Below are positions 9,290-15,966 of a stretch of 15,966 nucleotides of DNA, piece after piece (within the stretch, counting starts at the first letter, position 1; each line of letters opens with the position of its first letter). Source of the DNA: Leclercia sp. UBA7405 (lineage in GTDB: Bacteria > Pseudomonadota > Gammaproteobacteria > Enterobacterales > Enterobacteriaceae); contig DKMV01000031.1 of assembly GCA_002469605.1 (NCBI GenBank), positions 1-15,966 of the forward strand, written 5' to 3'. The notes below the pieces were generated by a model. It saw nothing but the letters and a program-made list of their open reading frames with translations. It had not been told where the DNA came from and ran no database searches. The translations under genes and the position numbers were made by a program.

Positions 9290-10360
9290 TTAAGCCAGAC
9301 GCGTCGCCAGCTGGCCGCTCAAATCTTTGTGGATCTCACGCAGCAGCGCGTCGGTGGTTTCCCAGCTGATGCAGGCATCGGTAACAGAGACGCCGGATTT
9401 CATTGCGCTGCGCGGCTGTTCGGAGGACTGATTACCTTCATGAATATTACTTTCAATCATCAGACCAATAATCGAACGGTTGCCATCTTTGATTTGCGCC
9501 ACGACGGATTCGGCCACCGCAGGCTGACGACGGTAATCTTTGTTTGAATTACCATGGCTGCAATCTACCATCAGCGCCGGACGCAGTCCCGCCTGTTCCA
9601 TCTCTTTTTCACATTGCGCCACGTCAGCCGGACTGTAGTTAGGCGCTTTACCGCCGCGCAGGATCACATGCCCGTCCGGGTTGCCCTTGGTCTGCAGCAG
9701 GCACACCTGCCCCGCCTGATTGATGCCCACAAAACGGTGCGGCATGGCGGCAGCACGCATGGCGTTAATCGCGGTCGCCAGGCTGCCATCGGTGCCGTTC
9801 TTGAACCCAACCGGCATGGACAGGCCGGAGGCCATTTCACGGTGAGTCTGGGATTCGGTGGTACGGGCGCCAATCGCAGACCAGCTGAACAGATCGCCCA
9901 GGTATTGCGGGCTGTTCGGATCCAGGGCTTCGGTCGCCAGCGGCAAGCCCATATTGACCAGCTCAACAAGAAGATTACGCGCAATCTTCAGGCCGGCTTC
10001 TACGTCAAAGGAGCCATCCATGTGCGGATCGTTAATCAGCCCTTTCCAGCCAACGGTGGTACGGGGTTTTTCAAAATAGACGCGCATCACCAGATAGAGG
10101 CTATCGCTGACCTCTGCGGCAAGGGTTTTAAATCGACGAGCATATTCGAGTGCAGTTTCCGGATCGTGAATGGAGCAAGGACCACATACCACCAGCAGAC
10201 GCGGATCGCGGCCGGCGATAATATCAGAGATGGTCTGGCGGGATTGCGCGATCTGCGCTTCCTGCTCGGGGCTCAGCGGAAACTCCGCTTTCAGTTGATC
10301 CGGAGTGATCAGAACATGTTCATCGGAAATATGTACGTTATTCAGCGCGTCTTTTTGCAT
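9290..10360 (-). CDS. aroF: AroF, tyrosine-sensitive DAHP synthase
   Basis: Condenses phosphoenolpyruvate and erythrose 4-phosphate to DAHP, the first shikimate step; the Tyr-inhibited isozyme. It has 356 residues, the E. coli length. Visible motifs are CGPCSIHD (59-66), with the metal-ligand Cys, then [10 protein letters not shown], and [10 protein letters not shown] with the metal-binding His. Pro148 and Gln152 (DPNSPQ), where E. coli changes remove Tyr inhibition, are intact, so it should be feedback sensitive. The start is MQKDALNN at 10360, preceded by AGGA at 10372-10369. An upstream in-frame ATG at 10444 lies in the promoter and is rejected. Confidence 0.98.
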   Translation of the reverse strand: MQKDALNNVHISDEHVLITPDQLKAEFPLSPEQEAQIAQSRQTISDIIAGRDPRLLVVCGPCSIHDPETALEYARRFKTLAAEVSDSLYLVMRVYFEKPRTTVGWKGLINDPHMDGSFDVEAGLKIARNLLVELVNMGLPLATEALDPNSPQYLGDLFSWSAIGARTTESQTHREMASGLSMPVGFKNGTDGSLATAINAMRAAAMPHRFVGINQAGQVCLLQTKGNPDGHVILRGGKAPNYSPADVAQCEKEMEQAGLRPALMVDCSHGNSNKDYRRQPAVAESVVAQIKDGNRSIIGLMIESNIHEGNQSSEQPRSAMKSGVSVTDACISWETTDALLREIHKDLSGQLATRLA

Positions 10361-10395
10361 GATGGCGATCCTGGAAGCTCGTTTGCGATAGTTGT

Positions 10396-10412
10396 TTTCC
10401 TCACCGAGGAAA
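10396..10412 (-). other. 5'-leader hairpin of the aroF mRNA
   Basis: TTTCCTC and GAGGAAA (10412-10406 and 10402-10396) form a 7-bp stem with a 3-base loop. The predicted transcription start is near 10410, so this hairpin would sit at or near the 5' end of the message, where it could slow 5'-dependent decay. No T run follows it. Confidence 0.4.
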
Positions 10413-10416
10413 CCTA

Positions 10417-10444
10417 ACCATACCACACTAAGTAAAGATTTCAA
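10417..10444 (-). promoter_or_regulatory. aroF-tyrA promoter
   Basis: On the minus strand TTGAAA (10444-10439) and TATGGT (10422-10417) are 16 bases apart. The -35 lies inside the proximal TyrR box, the arrangement expected for repression with tyrosine. Confidence 0.7.
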
Positions 10445-10448
10445 TCCA
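10431..10448 (-). promoter_or_regulatory. TyrR box, proximal (weak)
   Basis: TGGATT-N6-TTTACT on the minus strand partly matches TGTAAA-N6-TTTACA. It overlaps the aroF -35. Its centre is 23 bases, about two helical turns, from the next box, so TyrR could fill it cooperatively when tyrosine makes the protein hexameric. Confidence 0.65.
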
Positions 10449-10453
10449 AAATA

Positions 10454-10471
10454 CGTAAATAATACTTTACA
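10454..10471 (-). promoter_or_regulatory. TyrR box, middle (strong)
   Basis: TGTAAA-N6-TTTACG on the minus strand matches 11 of the 12 conserved positions. It sits just upstream of the aroF -35. Confidence 0.88.
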
Positions 10472-10506
10472 TCACCGCTATATACAGCAAATAATCCTAA
10501 AATAAA

Positions 10507-10524
10507 TGTAAACAATATATTACA
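10507..10524 (-). promoter_or_regulatory. TyrR box, distal (strong)
   Basis: TGTAAT-N6-TTTACA on the minus strand matches 11 of 12 conserved positions. Its centre is 53 bases, about five helical turns, from the middle box, in keeping with looping between boxes. It also lies only about 50 bases before the divergent yfiL start. Confidence 0.85.
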
Positions 10525-10575
10525 CAGCCGTTACCGCTGCGCCAGGCTATGCTGAAAAGAAAACGGAGAACGTTA

Positions 10576-10950
10576 ATGCGCATTATGACTATCACTGCTC
10601 TAAGCCTGTTTCTGACGGCCTGCCAGGTAGATCCCTACACTCATCAGCCAGACTGGACCGGCACGGACTGGTTCAGTGCGGGTAAAGAAGATGCGATGAA
10701 CGGCGCGGCCATAAAAACCAATGAGACGCTGGCAGACGCCTGGAACGATCCTAAAATCGACCGTGGCGCCTACCTGCGCGGCTACAAAGAGGGGCAAGAG
10801 AAAATCTGCCAGCAGGATTTTTTATACGCCTGGGGCATGGCCGGCAAGATATTCCCCGCCAGTTGCGATACGGCAGAGAACAACGCCGCGTTGCGCCACG
10901 CCTGGCAGGAAGGAATGGCTGAAGGGACGCGATCCAGTCGCCTGAATTGA
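10576..10950 (+). CDS. yfiL: YfiL-like DUF2799 lipoprotein
   Basis: A 124-residue probable lipoprotein with lipobox LTAC (Cys16) after a short hydrophobic signal. The mature part holds repeated Gly/aromatic motifs (SAGKEDAMNG, YLRGYKEGQEKIC, WQEGMAEG) typical of DUF2799, and two further Cys that could form a disulphide. Function is unknown. GGAG at 10565-10568, 7 bases before this ATG, fixes the start; an ATG at 10549 would add nine basic residues and lacks such a site. It occupies the E. coli yfiL position, divergent from aroF. Gln at +2 suggests the outer membrane. No convincing promoter is visible; TATGCT at 10548 is a possible -10. Confidence 0.85.
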   Translation: MRIMTITALSLFLTACQVDPYTHQPDWTGTDWFSAGKEDAMNGAAIKTNETLADAWNDPKIDRGAYLRGYKEGQEKICQQDFLYAWGMAGKIFPASCDTAENNAALRHAWQEGMAEGTRSSRLN

Positions 10951-10954
10951 TTAA

Positions 10955-10995
10955 CAGGACGTGCTGATAACCAGAGTGATTATCAGCACGTCCTG
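10955..10995. repeat. Perfect 16-bp inverted repeat between converging genes
   Basis: CAGGACGTGCTGATAA (10955-10970) and its exact complement TTATCAGCACGTCCTG (10980-10995) enclose a 9-base spacer. It starts 4 bases after the yfiL stop and ends 5 bases before the end of the PepSY gene, so it could end both transcripts. It has no T run on either strand, so termination would not be classical; mRNA 3'-end protection is an alternative. Confidence 0.85.
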
Positions 10996-11000
10996 AGCGG

Positions 11001-12368
11001 TTATTTCACCGATTTAGCCAGCATTAACCTGCTGGCGCTCCGCCAGCGTAGCCAGTCGATAATCACAAACAACGCCAGACTGCATCCCATCACCGGCATC
11101 ATCAGTCCCAGCAGCACGCTGGTCAGAAGCATCACCAGCCGCCCCCATAAGGGGAGAGCCAGCCAGCTGTGAAACAGCATTTGTGCCGGGTTTGCCTGAG
11201 TATGCGCCGGTCTGCGCATCCACCATATGCGGTATCCCTGAATAATCATCACGCACAGCGCCACGCCGAAGCCAATCAACAGTAGCTGGTTCGGCAGGCC
11301 AAAGAGCACACCCATATGGAGATCCACGCCCCAGCGGGTCAGCTTAGCCATCAGCGGATAGTCGGCAAAGCGGGTGCGATCGATTACCGCCAGCCCGTTT
11401 GGATCCACCGCCACGGCATCCACCTGGGTAGGCCAGCGGCGATCGATTTCGGTGACCGTCCAGGCCTGCCCGTCACTTTTCGCCGGGAGGATCTCAAGCT
11501 GGCTGGCGTCGATACCGGCCGCGTTTGCCGCCCGCAGAACCCCATCAAACAGGCTAAGTTCTGGTTTATCCGCGACCATGGGCATATCCATATGATGCCC
11601 GTGGTGCTCGGCATGGGGATCGACAGCCGTGGCCGGGCCGTGCAACTGGATATTTACCTGGGGGGTCATCCAGCCCATCTGCGCCCGCAGTTTACCCACG
11701 TTGCCGCCCGCCCACTGGGACCAGGTTAAGCCGGTGGCAGAGAAGAGCAGCATACCCGCCAGCAGCGTCCAGCCGAGGGTGACATGCAGGCGGCGACGGT
11801 TCTGGAAAGGGTTATCGATCCGGCGTTTCGGGCGAGTGGTAAACCATACGACAATCCCCCCGAGGGCGGCGATCCACATCCATGAGGCGGCCAGCTCGCT
11901 ATAGAGGCGGCCCGCATCACCCAGCAGAAGTGACCGATGGAGATAGTCGATTTTCTGGCGCAGGGGCAGGATCCCGCTGGTGCCGTAAACCGTCATATCG
12001 CCACGTACTTCGAGACTGACCGGATCGATAAAAATCGCGCGATTTTCCGAGGCTCCCAGCGCCGGGTCAGCATACATCACCCGCGTGGTCTCCCCGGCGG
12101 TCAGGCCAGGGCGCACCGCGTGCAGGCGCAGCCCACCGCCGGTCACCTTTTCCGCTACGGCAATCTGGCTGGCCAGCGCCTGCGGCTCCCCCTGTGTATC
12201 ACTATGCAGCGCGCGGTGATAAAGCACCTCTTCCAGCTGCGGGGTGGCAACGTAGAGGGTGCCGGAAAGTGCGGCGATAAAGATAAATGGCCCGACGAAC
12301 AGACCGATGTAAAAGTGTAAGCGACGCAGCAGGTTGCCCCATGCCGCGCGCGGAGTGCAGGTAGTCAT
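11001..12368 (-). CDS. PepSY-associated transmembrane protein (PepSY_TM/PiuB-like)
   Basis: A 455-residue inner-membrane protein. Hydrophobic segments lie near residues 19-41, 158-178, 194-216, 360-384 and two close together at about 406-440. Between the second pair of segments and the fourth is a large periplasmic-type loop. Conserved family histidines are seen in RRLHFYIG, YLHRSLLLG, RRLHVTLGW and DLHMGVLFG. The loop contains a His/Met cluster, HAEHHGHHMDMPM (252-264). The family is often linked to iron or copper uptake and to reductase-like functions, but no activity is assigned. AAGGAAAA precedes the ATG. It follows the DUF2946 gene after 40 bases and is probably co-transcribed. It replaces the yfiRNB genes found here in E. 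coli. Confidence 0.85.
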   Translation of the reverse strand: MTTCTPRAAWGNLLRRLHFYIGLFVGPFIFIAALSGTLYVATPQLEEVLYHRALHSDTQGEPQALASQIAVAEKVTGGGLRLHAVRPGLTAGETTRVMYADPALGASENRAIFIDPVSLEVRGDMTVYGTSGILPLRQKIDYLHRSLLLGDAGRLYSELAASWMWIAALGGIVVWFTTRPKRRIDNPFQNRRRLHVTLGWTLLAGMLLFSATGLTWSQWAGGNVGKLRAQMGWMTPQVNIQLHGPATAVDPHAEHHGHHMDMPMVADKPELSLFDGVLRAANAAGIDASQLEILPAKSDGQAWTVTEIDRRWPTQVDAVAVDPNGLAVIDRTRFADYPLMAKLTRWGVDLHMGVLFGLPNQLLLIGFGVALCVMIIQGYRIWWMRRPAHTQANPAQMLFHSWLALPLWGRLVMLLTSVLLGLMMPVMGCSLALFVIIDWLRWRSASRLMLAKSVK

Positions 12369-12408
12369 ACTTTTCCTTTATTAAGGCAAAAAGTGAGTGA
12401 TTTTGTTT

Positions 12409-12813
12409 TTAAAGGGAAAAAGCAGACCTGCGCGGCGGCGCACGGGTATCGGGATAGAGCCAGGGGAAGAAGTGCCAGTGGCGAACCCGGGGGCGTGGTG
12501 GCGTAATCTGCTGGCGGAGCAGAAGGCCGGTAAGCAGCACCACCAGCGCCAGCAGCAGGCCCGGCACGTGGGCCAGCAGCACGCAATAGCCGCAGGCTTC
12601 GGCATGATCGACCGGCATGCTTTTCGGCATACCGTCGGGCATCGAATGGTGCTCCATCATGCTCATCTCGTGATGCATGCCGGGCATGGCGCTCATGGGA
12701 TCTTTTTGCAGCGAGATGGAGATTAGCGGGGCAATGATAATCAGCAGGATCGCAAACAGCGCGGACCATGCCGCGGCGCGTTGCCATTTTGTCTGCTGAT
12801 GATGGTGCGTCAT
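12409..12813 (-). CDS. DUF2946-type Met/His-rich membrane protein
   Basis: A 134-residue protein with hydrophobic segments at about 13-34 and 79-100. Between them, residues 40-72 hold nine Met and five His (for example MSAMPGMHHEMSMMEHH), followed by CGYC at 74-77; the N-terminus has His-His-His. The arrangement and a RAPPRRS C-terminal motif fit the DUF2946 family, which is often next to copper receptors or PepSY proteins. Copper(I) binding in the periplasm is a fair inference, not shown. GGAGG precedes the ATG. It is the first gene of a two-gene unit with the PepSY gene. Overlapping reading frames of similar length look like shadows. Confidence 0.8.
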   Translation of the reverse strand: MTHHHQQTKWQRAAAWSALFAILLIIIAPLISISLQKDPMSAMPGMHHEMSMMEHHSMPDGMPKSMPVDHAEACGYCVLLAHVPGLLLALVVLLTGLLLRQQITPPRPRVRHWHFFPWLYPDTRAPPRRSAFSL

Positions 12814-12836
12814 TAACCCTCCGGTGAAGCGGGGGT

Positions 12837-12866
12837 ATTGTAAACGATTTATGACACGATAGTTAA
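12837..12866 (-). promoter_or_regulatory. Candidate promoter of DUF2946-PepSY unit
   Basis: On the minus strand TTAACT (12866-12861) and TACAAT (12842-12837) are 18 bases apart, upstream of the DUF2946 start. The -10 is good, the -35 moderate. I could not recognise a CueR, CpxR or Fur operator here. Confidence 0.5.
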
Positions 12867-12873
12867 CCGGGAT

Positions 12874-12904
12874 AAAAAAAGGGCCAGCCTTGCGGCCAGC
12901 CCTT
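12874..12904 (-). terminator. rpsP-rimM-trmD-rplS operon terminator
   Basis: The minus-strand RNA forms an 11-bp stem (12904-12894 with 12889-12879) with two G-U pairs and a GCAA tetraloop, then a U run (12880-12874). The plus-strand form has two mismatches instead, so it is directional. It lies 28 bases beyond the rplS stop. Confidence 0.93.
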
Positions 12905-12931
12905 TTTTACAGGATGTTGCTAAAGCGAATC

Positions 12932-13282
<351 letters not shown>

Positions 13283-13320
13283 TTAATCTCTTATCCTGGG
13301 TAAACTGATATTTGGGGGCC

Positions 13321-14088
13321 TCAGGCCATCCCATCATGTTCATGCTGCTGGTGCGCGTGTTCTTTTTTGAACTCGGCCAGCAACTTTGCTTGCTCTTCAG
13401 TCAGAGCCAGGTTTTCCAGAAGTTCAGGTCTTCTAAGCCAGGTTCGGCCCAGCGACTGCTTCAGACGCCAGCGACGTATCTCAGCATGGTTTCCTGACAG
13501 TAACACTGCCGGTACTTCCATCCCTTCTAACACTTCAGGACGGGTATAGTGTGGACAGTCCAGCAACCCGTCAGCAAAGGAATCTTCCGTTGCTGATGCC
13601 TCATGGCCCAGTACACCCGGAACAAACCGGGCTACGGAGTCAATCAGCGTCATTGCCGGTAACTCACCACCGCTGAGAACGTAATCGCCGATAGACCACT
13701 CTTCGTCAATCTCGGTCTGGATTACGCGCTCATCTATCCCTTCGTAGCGACCACAGACCAGAATCAATTTTTGATTCGTCGCCAGTTCGCTGACGCCTGC
13801 TTGATCAAGCTTGCGTCCCTGAGGTGACAGATAAATCACCTTTGCGCCTTCGCCTGCCGCGGCTTTTGCTGCTGCGATGGCATCCCGTAAGGGTTGAACC
13901 ATCATGAGCATCCCCGGTCCGCCGCCGTAAGGACGATCGTCCACGGTACGGTGCCGGTCGTGCGTGAAGTCACGCGGACTCCAGCTCTGGATGCTCAGCA
14001 GGCCATTTTTTACTGCCCGGCCAGTTACCCCGTAATCGGTAATCGCGCGGAACATTTCAGGAAACAGGCTAATTATGCCAATCCACAT
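13321..14088 (-). CDS. trmD: TrmD, tRNA (guanine37-N1)-methyltransferase
   Basis: Methylates G37 next to the anticodon of tRNAs with G36, preventing +1 frameshifting; an essential SPOUT enzyme that acts as a dimer using S-adenosylmethionine. It has 255 residues, as in E. coli. Visible features are [13 protein letters not shown] (about 50-62), the knot-forming [13 protein letters not shown] and [12 protein letters not shown], and a basic C-terminal domain ([20 protein letters not shown]). It lies 30 bases after rimM, and its ribosome-binding site is poor, which fits the much lower TrmD level than ribosomal proteins reported in E. coli. Confidence 0.99.
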   Translation of the reverse strand: MWIGIISLFPEMFRAITDYGVTGRAVKNGLLSIQSWSPRDFTHDRHRTVDDRPYGGGPGMLMMVQPLRDAIAAAKAAAGEGAKVIYLSPQGRKLDQAGVSELATNQKLILVCGRYEGIDERVIQTEIDEEWSIGDYVLSGGELPAMTLIDSVARFVPGVLGHEASATEDSFADGLLDCPHYTRPEVLEGMEVPAVLLSGNHAEIRRWRLKQSLGRTWLRRPELLENLALTEEQAKLLAEFKKEHAHQQHEHDGMA

Positions 14089-14118
14089 AGCGCCGTCTTT
14101 TACCGTTTTCAGGAGAAT

Positions 14119-14655
14119 TTAAAAACCAGGATCCCAGTCTACTTCGATAGTACGAGTAGCGAGATCGACTTTCTTGATAACCTGCCCATCGAGGAACGGA
14201 ACCAACCGCTCCTTGATACCAAATGCATCTTTCAGGTTTGCCTTAATGACGAGAACGTCATTGGACCCGGTTTCCATCATATCGATGACTTTACCGAGGT
14301 CGTAGCCTTCGGTGGTGACTACCTGGCAACCCATAAGGTCTTTCCAGTAATAGTCGCCCTCTTCCAGCGATGGCAACTGCGACGAATCTACGACAATCTC
14401 GCAATTGGTCAGTAAATTCGCGGCATCACGATCATCTACGCCTTTCAGCTTGATGATGATGTCCTGGTTGTGGTGACGCCAGCTTTCCAGCTCGACCTCT
14501 TCCCACTTACCGGCCTTCTGGATAAACCAGGGCTGGTAATCAAAAATGCTTTCAGCGTCTTCAGTGGAGGAAAACACTCTGAGCCAACCACGAATACCGT
14601 AGCAAGAACCCATTTTGCCCAATACAATCGGTTCAACAGGTGCTTTATTGCTCAT
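14119..14655 (-). CDS. rimM: RimM, 16S rRNA/30S maturation factor
   Basis: Assists late assembly of the 30S head and binds S19. The N-terminal RimM domain ([20 protein letters not shown]) and a C-terminal PRC-barrel ([15 protein letters not shown] to the end) are both visible. The start chosen is ATG at 14655 (MSNKAPVEP, 178 residues). An ATG directly before it (14658) and a GTG at 14664 are alternatives; GGTGG upstream has the best spacing to 14655. E. coli RimM is 182 residues with a longer N-terminus. It lies 18 bases after the rpsP stop. Confidence 0.96.
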   Translation of the reverse strand: MSNKAPVEPIVLGKMGSCYGIRGWLRVFSSTEDAESIFDYQPWFIQKAGKWEEVELESWRHHNQDIIIKLKGVDDRDAANLLTNCEIVVDSSQLPSLEEGDYYWKDLMGCQVVTTEGYDLGKVIDMMETGSNDVLVIKANLKDAFGIKERLVPFLDGQVIKKVDLATRTIEVDWDPGF

Positions 14656-14673
14656 CATGACCACCGTGACAGA

Positions 14674-14922
14674 TTAAGCTGCTTTGTTTGCTGCTTTGAT
14701 CAGCGTAGCAACGCGATCGGAAACAGTAGCGCCCTGGCCAACCCAGTGAGCGATACGATCCAGATCCAGACGAGTTTCTTCTTCTGCGCCAGCGGCCAGC
14801 GGGTTGAAGAAACCAACGCGCTCGATGAAGCGACCGTTGCGTGCATTACGGCTGTCAGTAACAACAACCTGGTAGAACGGACGCTTTTTAGCGCCGTGAC
14901 GTGCTAAACGAATAGTTACCAT
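14674..14922 (-). CDS. rpsP: 30S ribosomal protein S16
   Basis: A small-subunit protein needed for 30S assembly. It has 82 residues, as in E. coli ([20 protein letters not shown] at the start, ending KAANKAA). The ATG at 14922 is preceded by GAGG at correct spacing; an in-frame upstream ATG at 14982 would add 20 unrelated residues in the leader hairpin and is rejected. It is the first gene of rpsP-rimM-trmD-rplS. Confidence 0.99.
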   Translation of the reverse strand: MVTIRLARHGAKKRPFYQVVVTDSRNARNGRFIERVGFFNPLAAGAEEETRLDLDRIAHWVGQGATVSDRVATLIKAANKAA

Positions 14923-14937
14923 AACATCCTCATGTGT

Positions 14938-14977
14938 GAATAAAACAACCGGGCCCCATCGAGGAACGGAGCCCGGT
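14938..14977 (-). promoter_or_regulatory. rpsP leader hairpin, possible attenuator
   Basis: In the minus-strand RNA, 14977-14968 (ACCGGGCTCC) pairs with 14957-14948 (GGGGCCCGGT) over 10 bp around a 10-base loop, followed by a U-rich TGTTTTATT. It lies between the promoter and rpsP and looks like a weak intrinsic terminator, so it may attenuate the operon. Regulation is not established by the sequence. Confidence 0.55.
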
Positions 14978-14997
14978 GTCATATTAAAAGCCCGAAA

Positions 14998-15025
14998 ATT
15001 TTACTGATTTCTGGGGAAAATGCAA
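14998..15025 (-). promoter_or_regulatory. Candidate rpsP operon promoter
   Basis: On the minus strand TTGCAT (15025-15020) and TAAAAT (15003-14998) are 16 bases apart, upstream of the leader hairpin. Both elements are close to consensus. Confidence 0.5.
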
Positions 15026-15173
15026 TCGACATCTGCTCTTTACTGCACGATGCCAGGGCGTAACCGGTGCTACCAGTTTGGTGCCGGCGTGCGCGCAGAC
15101 ACCGGAGCGTACACGCAGTACGTGAGGATGGCGAGCATACCCCGGTGCCAAAATGGCAAACAAGCCAGGCCGG
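15026..15173. other. ffh-rpsP intergenic spacer
   Basis: The spacer is GC-rich and hairpin-prone, with several short copies of GCACCGG/CCGGTGC-type sequence and a TGCCA-TTT-TGGCA palindrome (15147-15159). There is no stem with a T run that would be a clear ffh terminator, and no gene. Confidence 0.5.
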
Positions 15174-15966
15174 TTAGCGACCAGGGAATCCTGGGGGCAT
15201 CATTCCTTTCATGCCGCGCATCATCTTCGCCATCCCGCCCTTCTTCATCTTCTTCATCATGCGCTGCATGTCGTCGAACTGCTTCAGAAGGCGGTTAACG
15301 TCTTGTACCTGCATACCGCAGCCTGCGGCGATACGGCGCTTACGGGAGCCTTTGATGATTTCTGGCTTCGCACGTTCTTTCAGCGTCATCGAGTTGATGA
15401 TCGCCTCCATACGCACCAGCACTTTGTCGTCCATCTGGGATTTGACGTTGTCCGGGATCTGGCCCATGCCCGGCAGTTTGCCCATCAGGCTTGCCATCCC
15501 GCCCATGTTTTTCATCTGGCGCAGCTGCTCAAGGAAATCGGTCAGATCGAAGCCGTCGCCTTTTTTCAGCTTATTGGCCAGCTTCTCGGCCTGTGCGCGG
15601 TCAACCTTGCTCTCAATATCTTCGATCAGCGACAGCACGTCGCCCATGCCGAGGATACGGGAGGCAATACGATCCGGGTGGAACGGCTCCAGCGCTTCGG
15701 TTTTCTCGCCCACGCCGAGGAATTTAATCGGCTTGCCGGTGATATGACGAATAGAGAGCGCCGCACCGCCGCGGGCGTCGCCGTCCACTTTGGTCAGCAC
15801 TACGCCGGTTAACGGCAGCGCTTCGTTGAAGGCTTTTGCGGTGTTCGCCGCATCCTGACCGGTCATGGCATCAACAACAAACAGGGTCTCTACCGGATTG
15901 ATAGAAGCATGAACCTGCTTGATCTCGTCCATCATCGCTTCGTCTACGTGCAGACGACCGGCGGTA
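15174..15966 (-). CDS. ffh: Ffh, signal recognition particle GTPase, 5' part beyond edge
   Basis: The protein subunit of SRP; with 4.5S RNA it binds signal sequences of nascent inner-membrane proteins and docks with FtsY. The window holds the C-terminal 263 residues of a protein of 453 in E. coli. Visible are the end of the G domain (DTAGRLHVDEA at the edge, TKVDGDARGG), the linker and the Met-rich M domain that binds RNA and signal peptides (GSRKRRIAAGCG, then DDMQRMMKKMKKGGMAKMM). The single Cys in AAGCG matches Cys406 of E. coli. Confidence 0.98.
   Translation of the reverse strand, partial: TAGRLHVDEAMMDEIKQVHASINPVETLFVVDAMTGQDAANTAKAFNEALPLTGVVLTKVDGDARGGAALSIRHITGKPIKFLGVGEKTEALEPFHPDRIASRILGMGDVLSLIEDIESKVDRAQAEKLANKLKKGDGFDLTDFLEQLRQMKNMGGMASLMGKLPGMGQIPDNVKSQMDDKVLVRMEAIINSMTLKERAKPEIIKGSRKRRIAAGCGMQVQDVNRLLKQFDDMQRMMKKMKKGGMAKMMRGMKGMMPPGFPGR

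Noticed and set aside
9554..10417. Long open frame opposite aroF, and similar antisense frames opposite clpB (1401-1958), rluD (3368-4147) and ffh (15153-15812)
   Set aside because: They lie fully or almost fully against well-conserved genes, have no ribosome-binding site or recognisable domain, and have the composition expected from the opposite strand of GC-rich coding DNA.
10361..10444. N-terminal extension of AroF from an ATG at 10444
   Set aside because: It would run through the promoter and TyrR region; the start at 10360 has a ribosome-binding site and gives the family length of 356.
12365..12787. Alternative 140-residue frame over the DUF2946 gene
   Set aside because: It overlaps the frame with the Met/His segment, two membrane segments and a GGAGG site, and has no recognised feature of its own.
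12814..12870. CueR, CpxR or Fur operator upstream of DUF2946
   Set aside because: I looked for a CueR-type palindrome with long spacer, a GTAAA direct repeat and a Fur box; none matches well enough to report.
14923..14982. N-terminal extension of S16 from 14982
   Set aside because: The extra 20 residues are translated leader hairpin; the 82-residue start matches the family and has a good ribosome-binding site.
15360..15380. Cysteine in the Ffh M domain as an unusual substitution
   Set aside because: Counting from the C-terminus puts it at residue 406, where E. coli Ffh also has its single Cys.

Overview
The window reads as a chromosomal core segment of an enteric gammaproteobacterium (Enterobacterales, close to Escherichia/Salmonella/Enterobacter). 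Proteins such as ClpB, RluD, BamD, RaiA, PheA, TyrA, AroF, L19, TrmD, RimM, S16 and Ffh are near-identical in sequence and length to the remembered E. coli versions, and the order clpB-pgeF-rluD / bamD / raiA / pheL-pheA / tyrA-aroF / yfiL / rplS-trmD-rimM-rpsP / ffh is the E. coli order. Two departures from K-12 suggest a relative such as Enterobacter rather than E. coli. One is an SMP-30/gluconolactonase-family gene between pheA and tyrA. The other is a two-gene PepSY-membrane/DUF2946 unit where K-12 carries yfiR-yfiN-yfiB. No database search was possible, so the genus is an inference.

Layout: 1-4324 (minus strand) holds rluD-pgeF-clpB; clpB is cut by the left edge, has its own sigma-32 promoter and keeps the internal GTG start for the short isoform. 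bamD (plus) is divergent from rluD and ends in a strong terminator. raiA follows with a CRP class II-like promoter, a terminator and a probable RaiZ 3'-UTR sRNA. pheL-pheA comes next with a complete Phe attenuator. The SMP-30 gene (minus) overlaps pheA tail to tail and lies directly behind the tyrA terminator. aroF-tyrA (minus) is controlled by three TyrR boxes. yfiL (plus) is divergent from aroF and converges on the PepSY gene across a perfect 16-bp inverted repeat. The DUF2946-PepSY pair (minus) is followed to the right by rpsP-rimM-trmD-rplS (minus), with promoter, leader hairpin and terminator, and then the 3' part of ffh.

Functionally, the middle is aromatic amino acid synthesis: AroF starts the shikimate pathway, and PheA and TyrA split chorismate toward Phe and Tyr. 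The flanks are ribosome biogenesis/translation (RluD, RaiA, L19, TrmD, RimM, S16), protein quality control and targeting (ClpB, Ffh) and envelope assembly (PgeF, BamD). The least ordinary part is the DUF2946-PepSY pair: both membrane proteins carry Met/His-rich segments that suggest periplasmic or membrane copper handling, but this is not proven. I saw no mobile element, CRISPR array, tRNA or rRNA. No gene-free stretch exceeds 300 bases.
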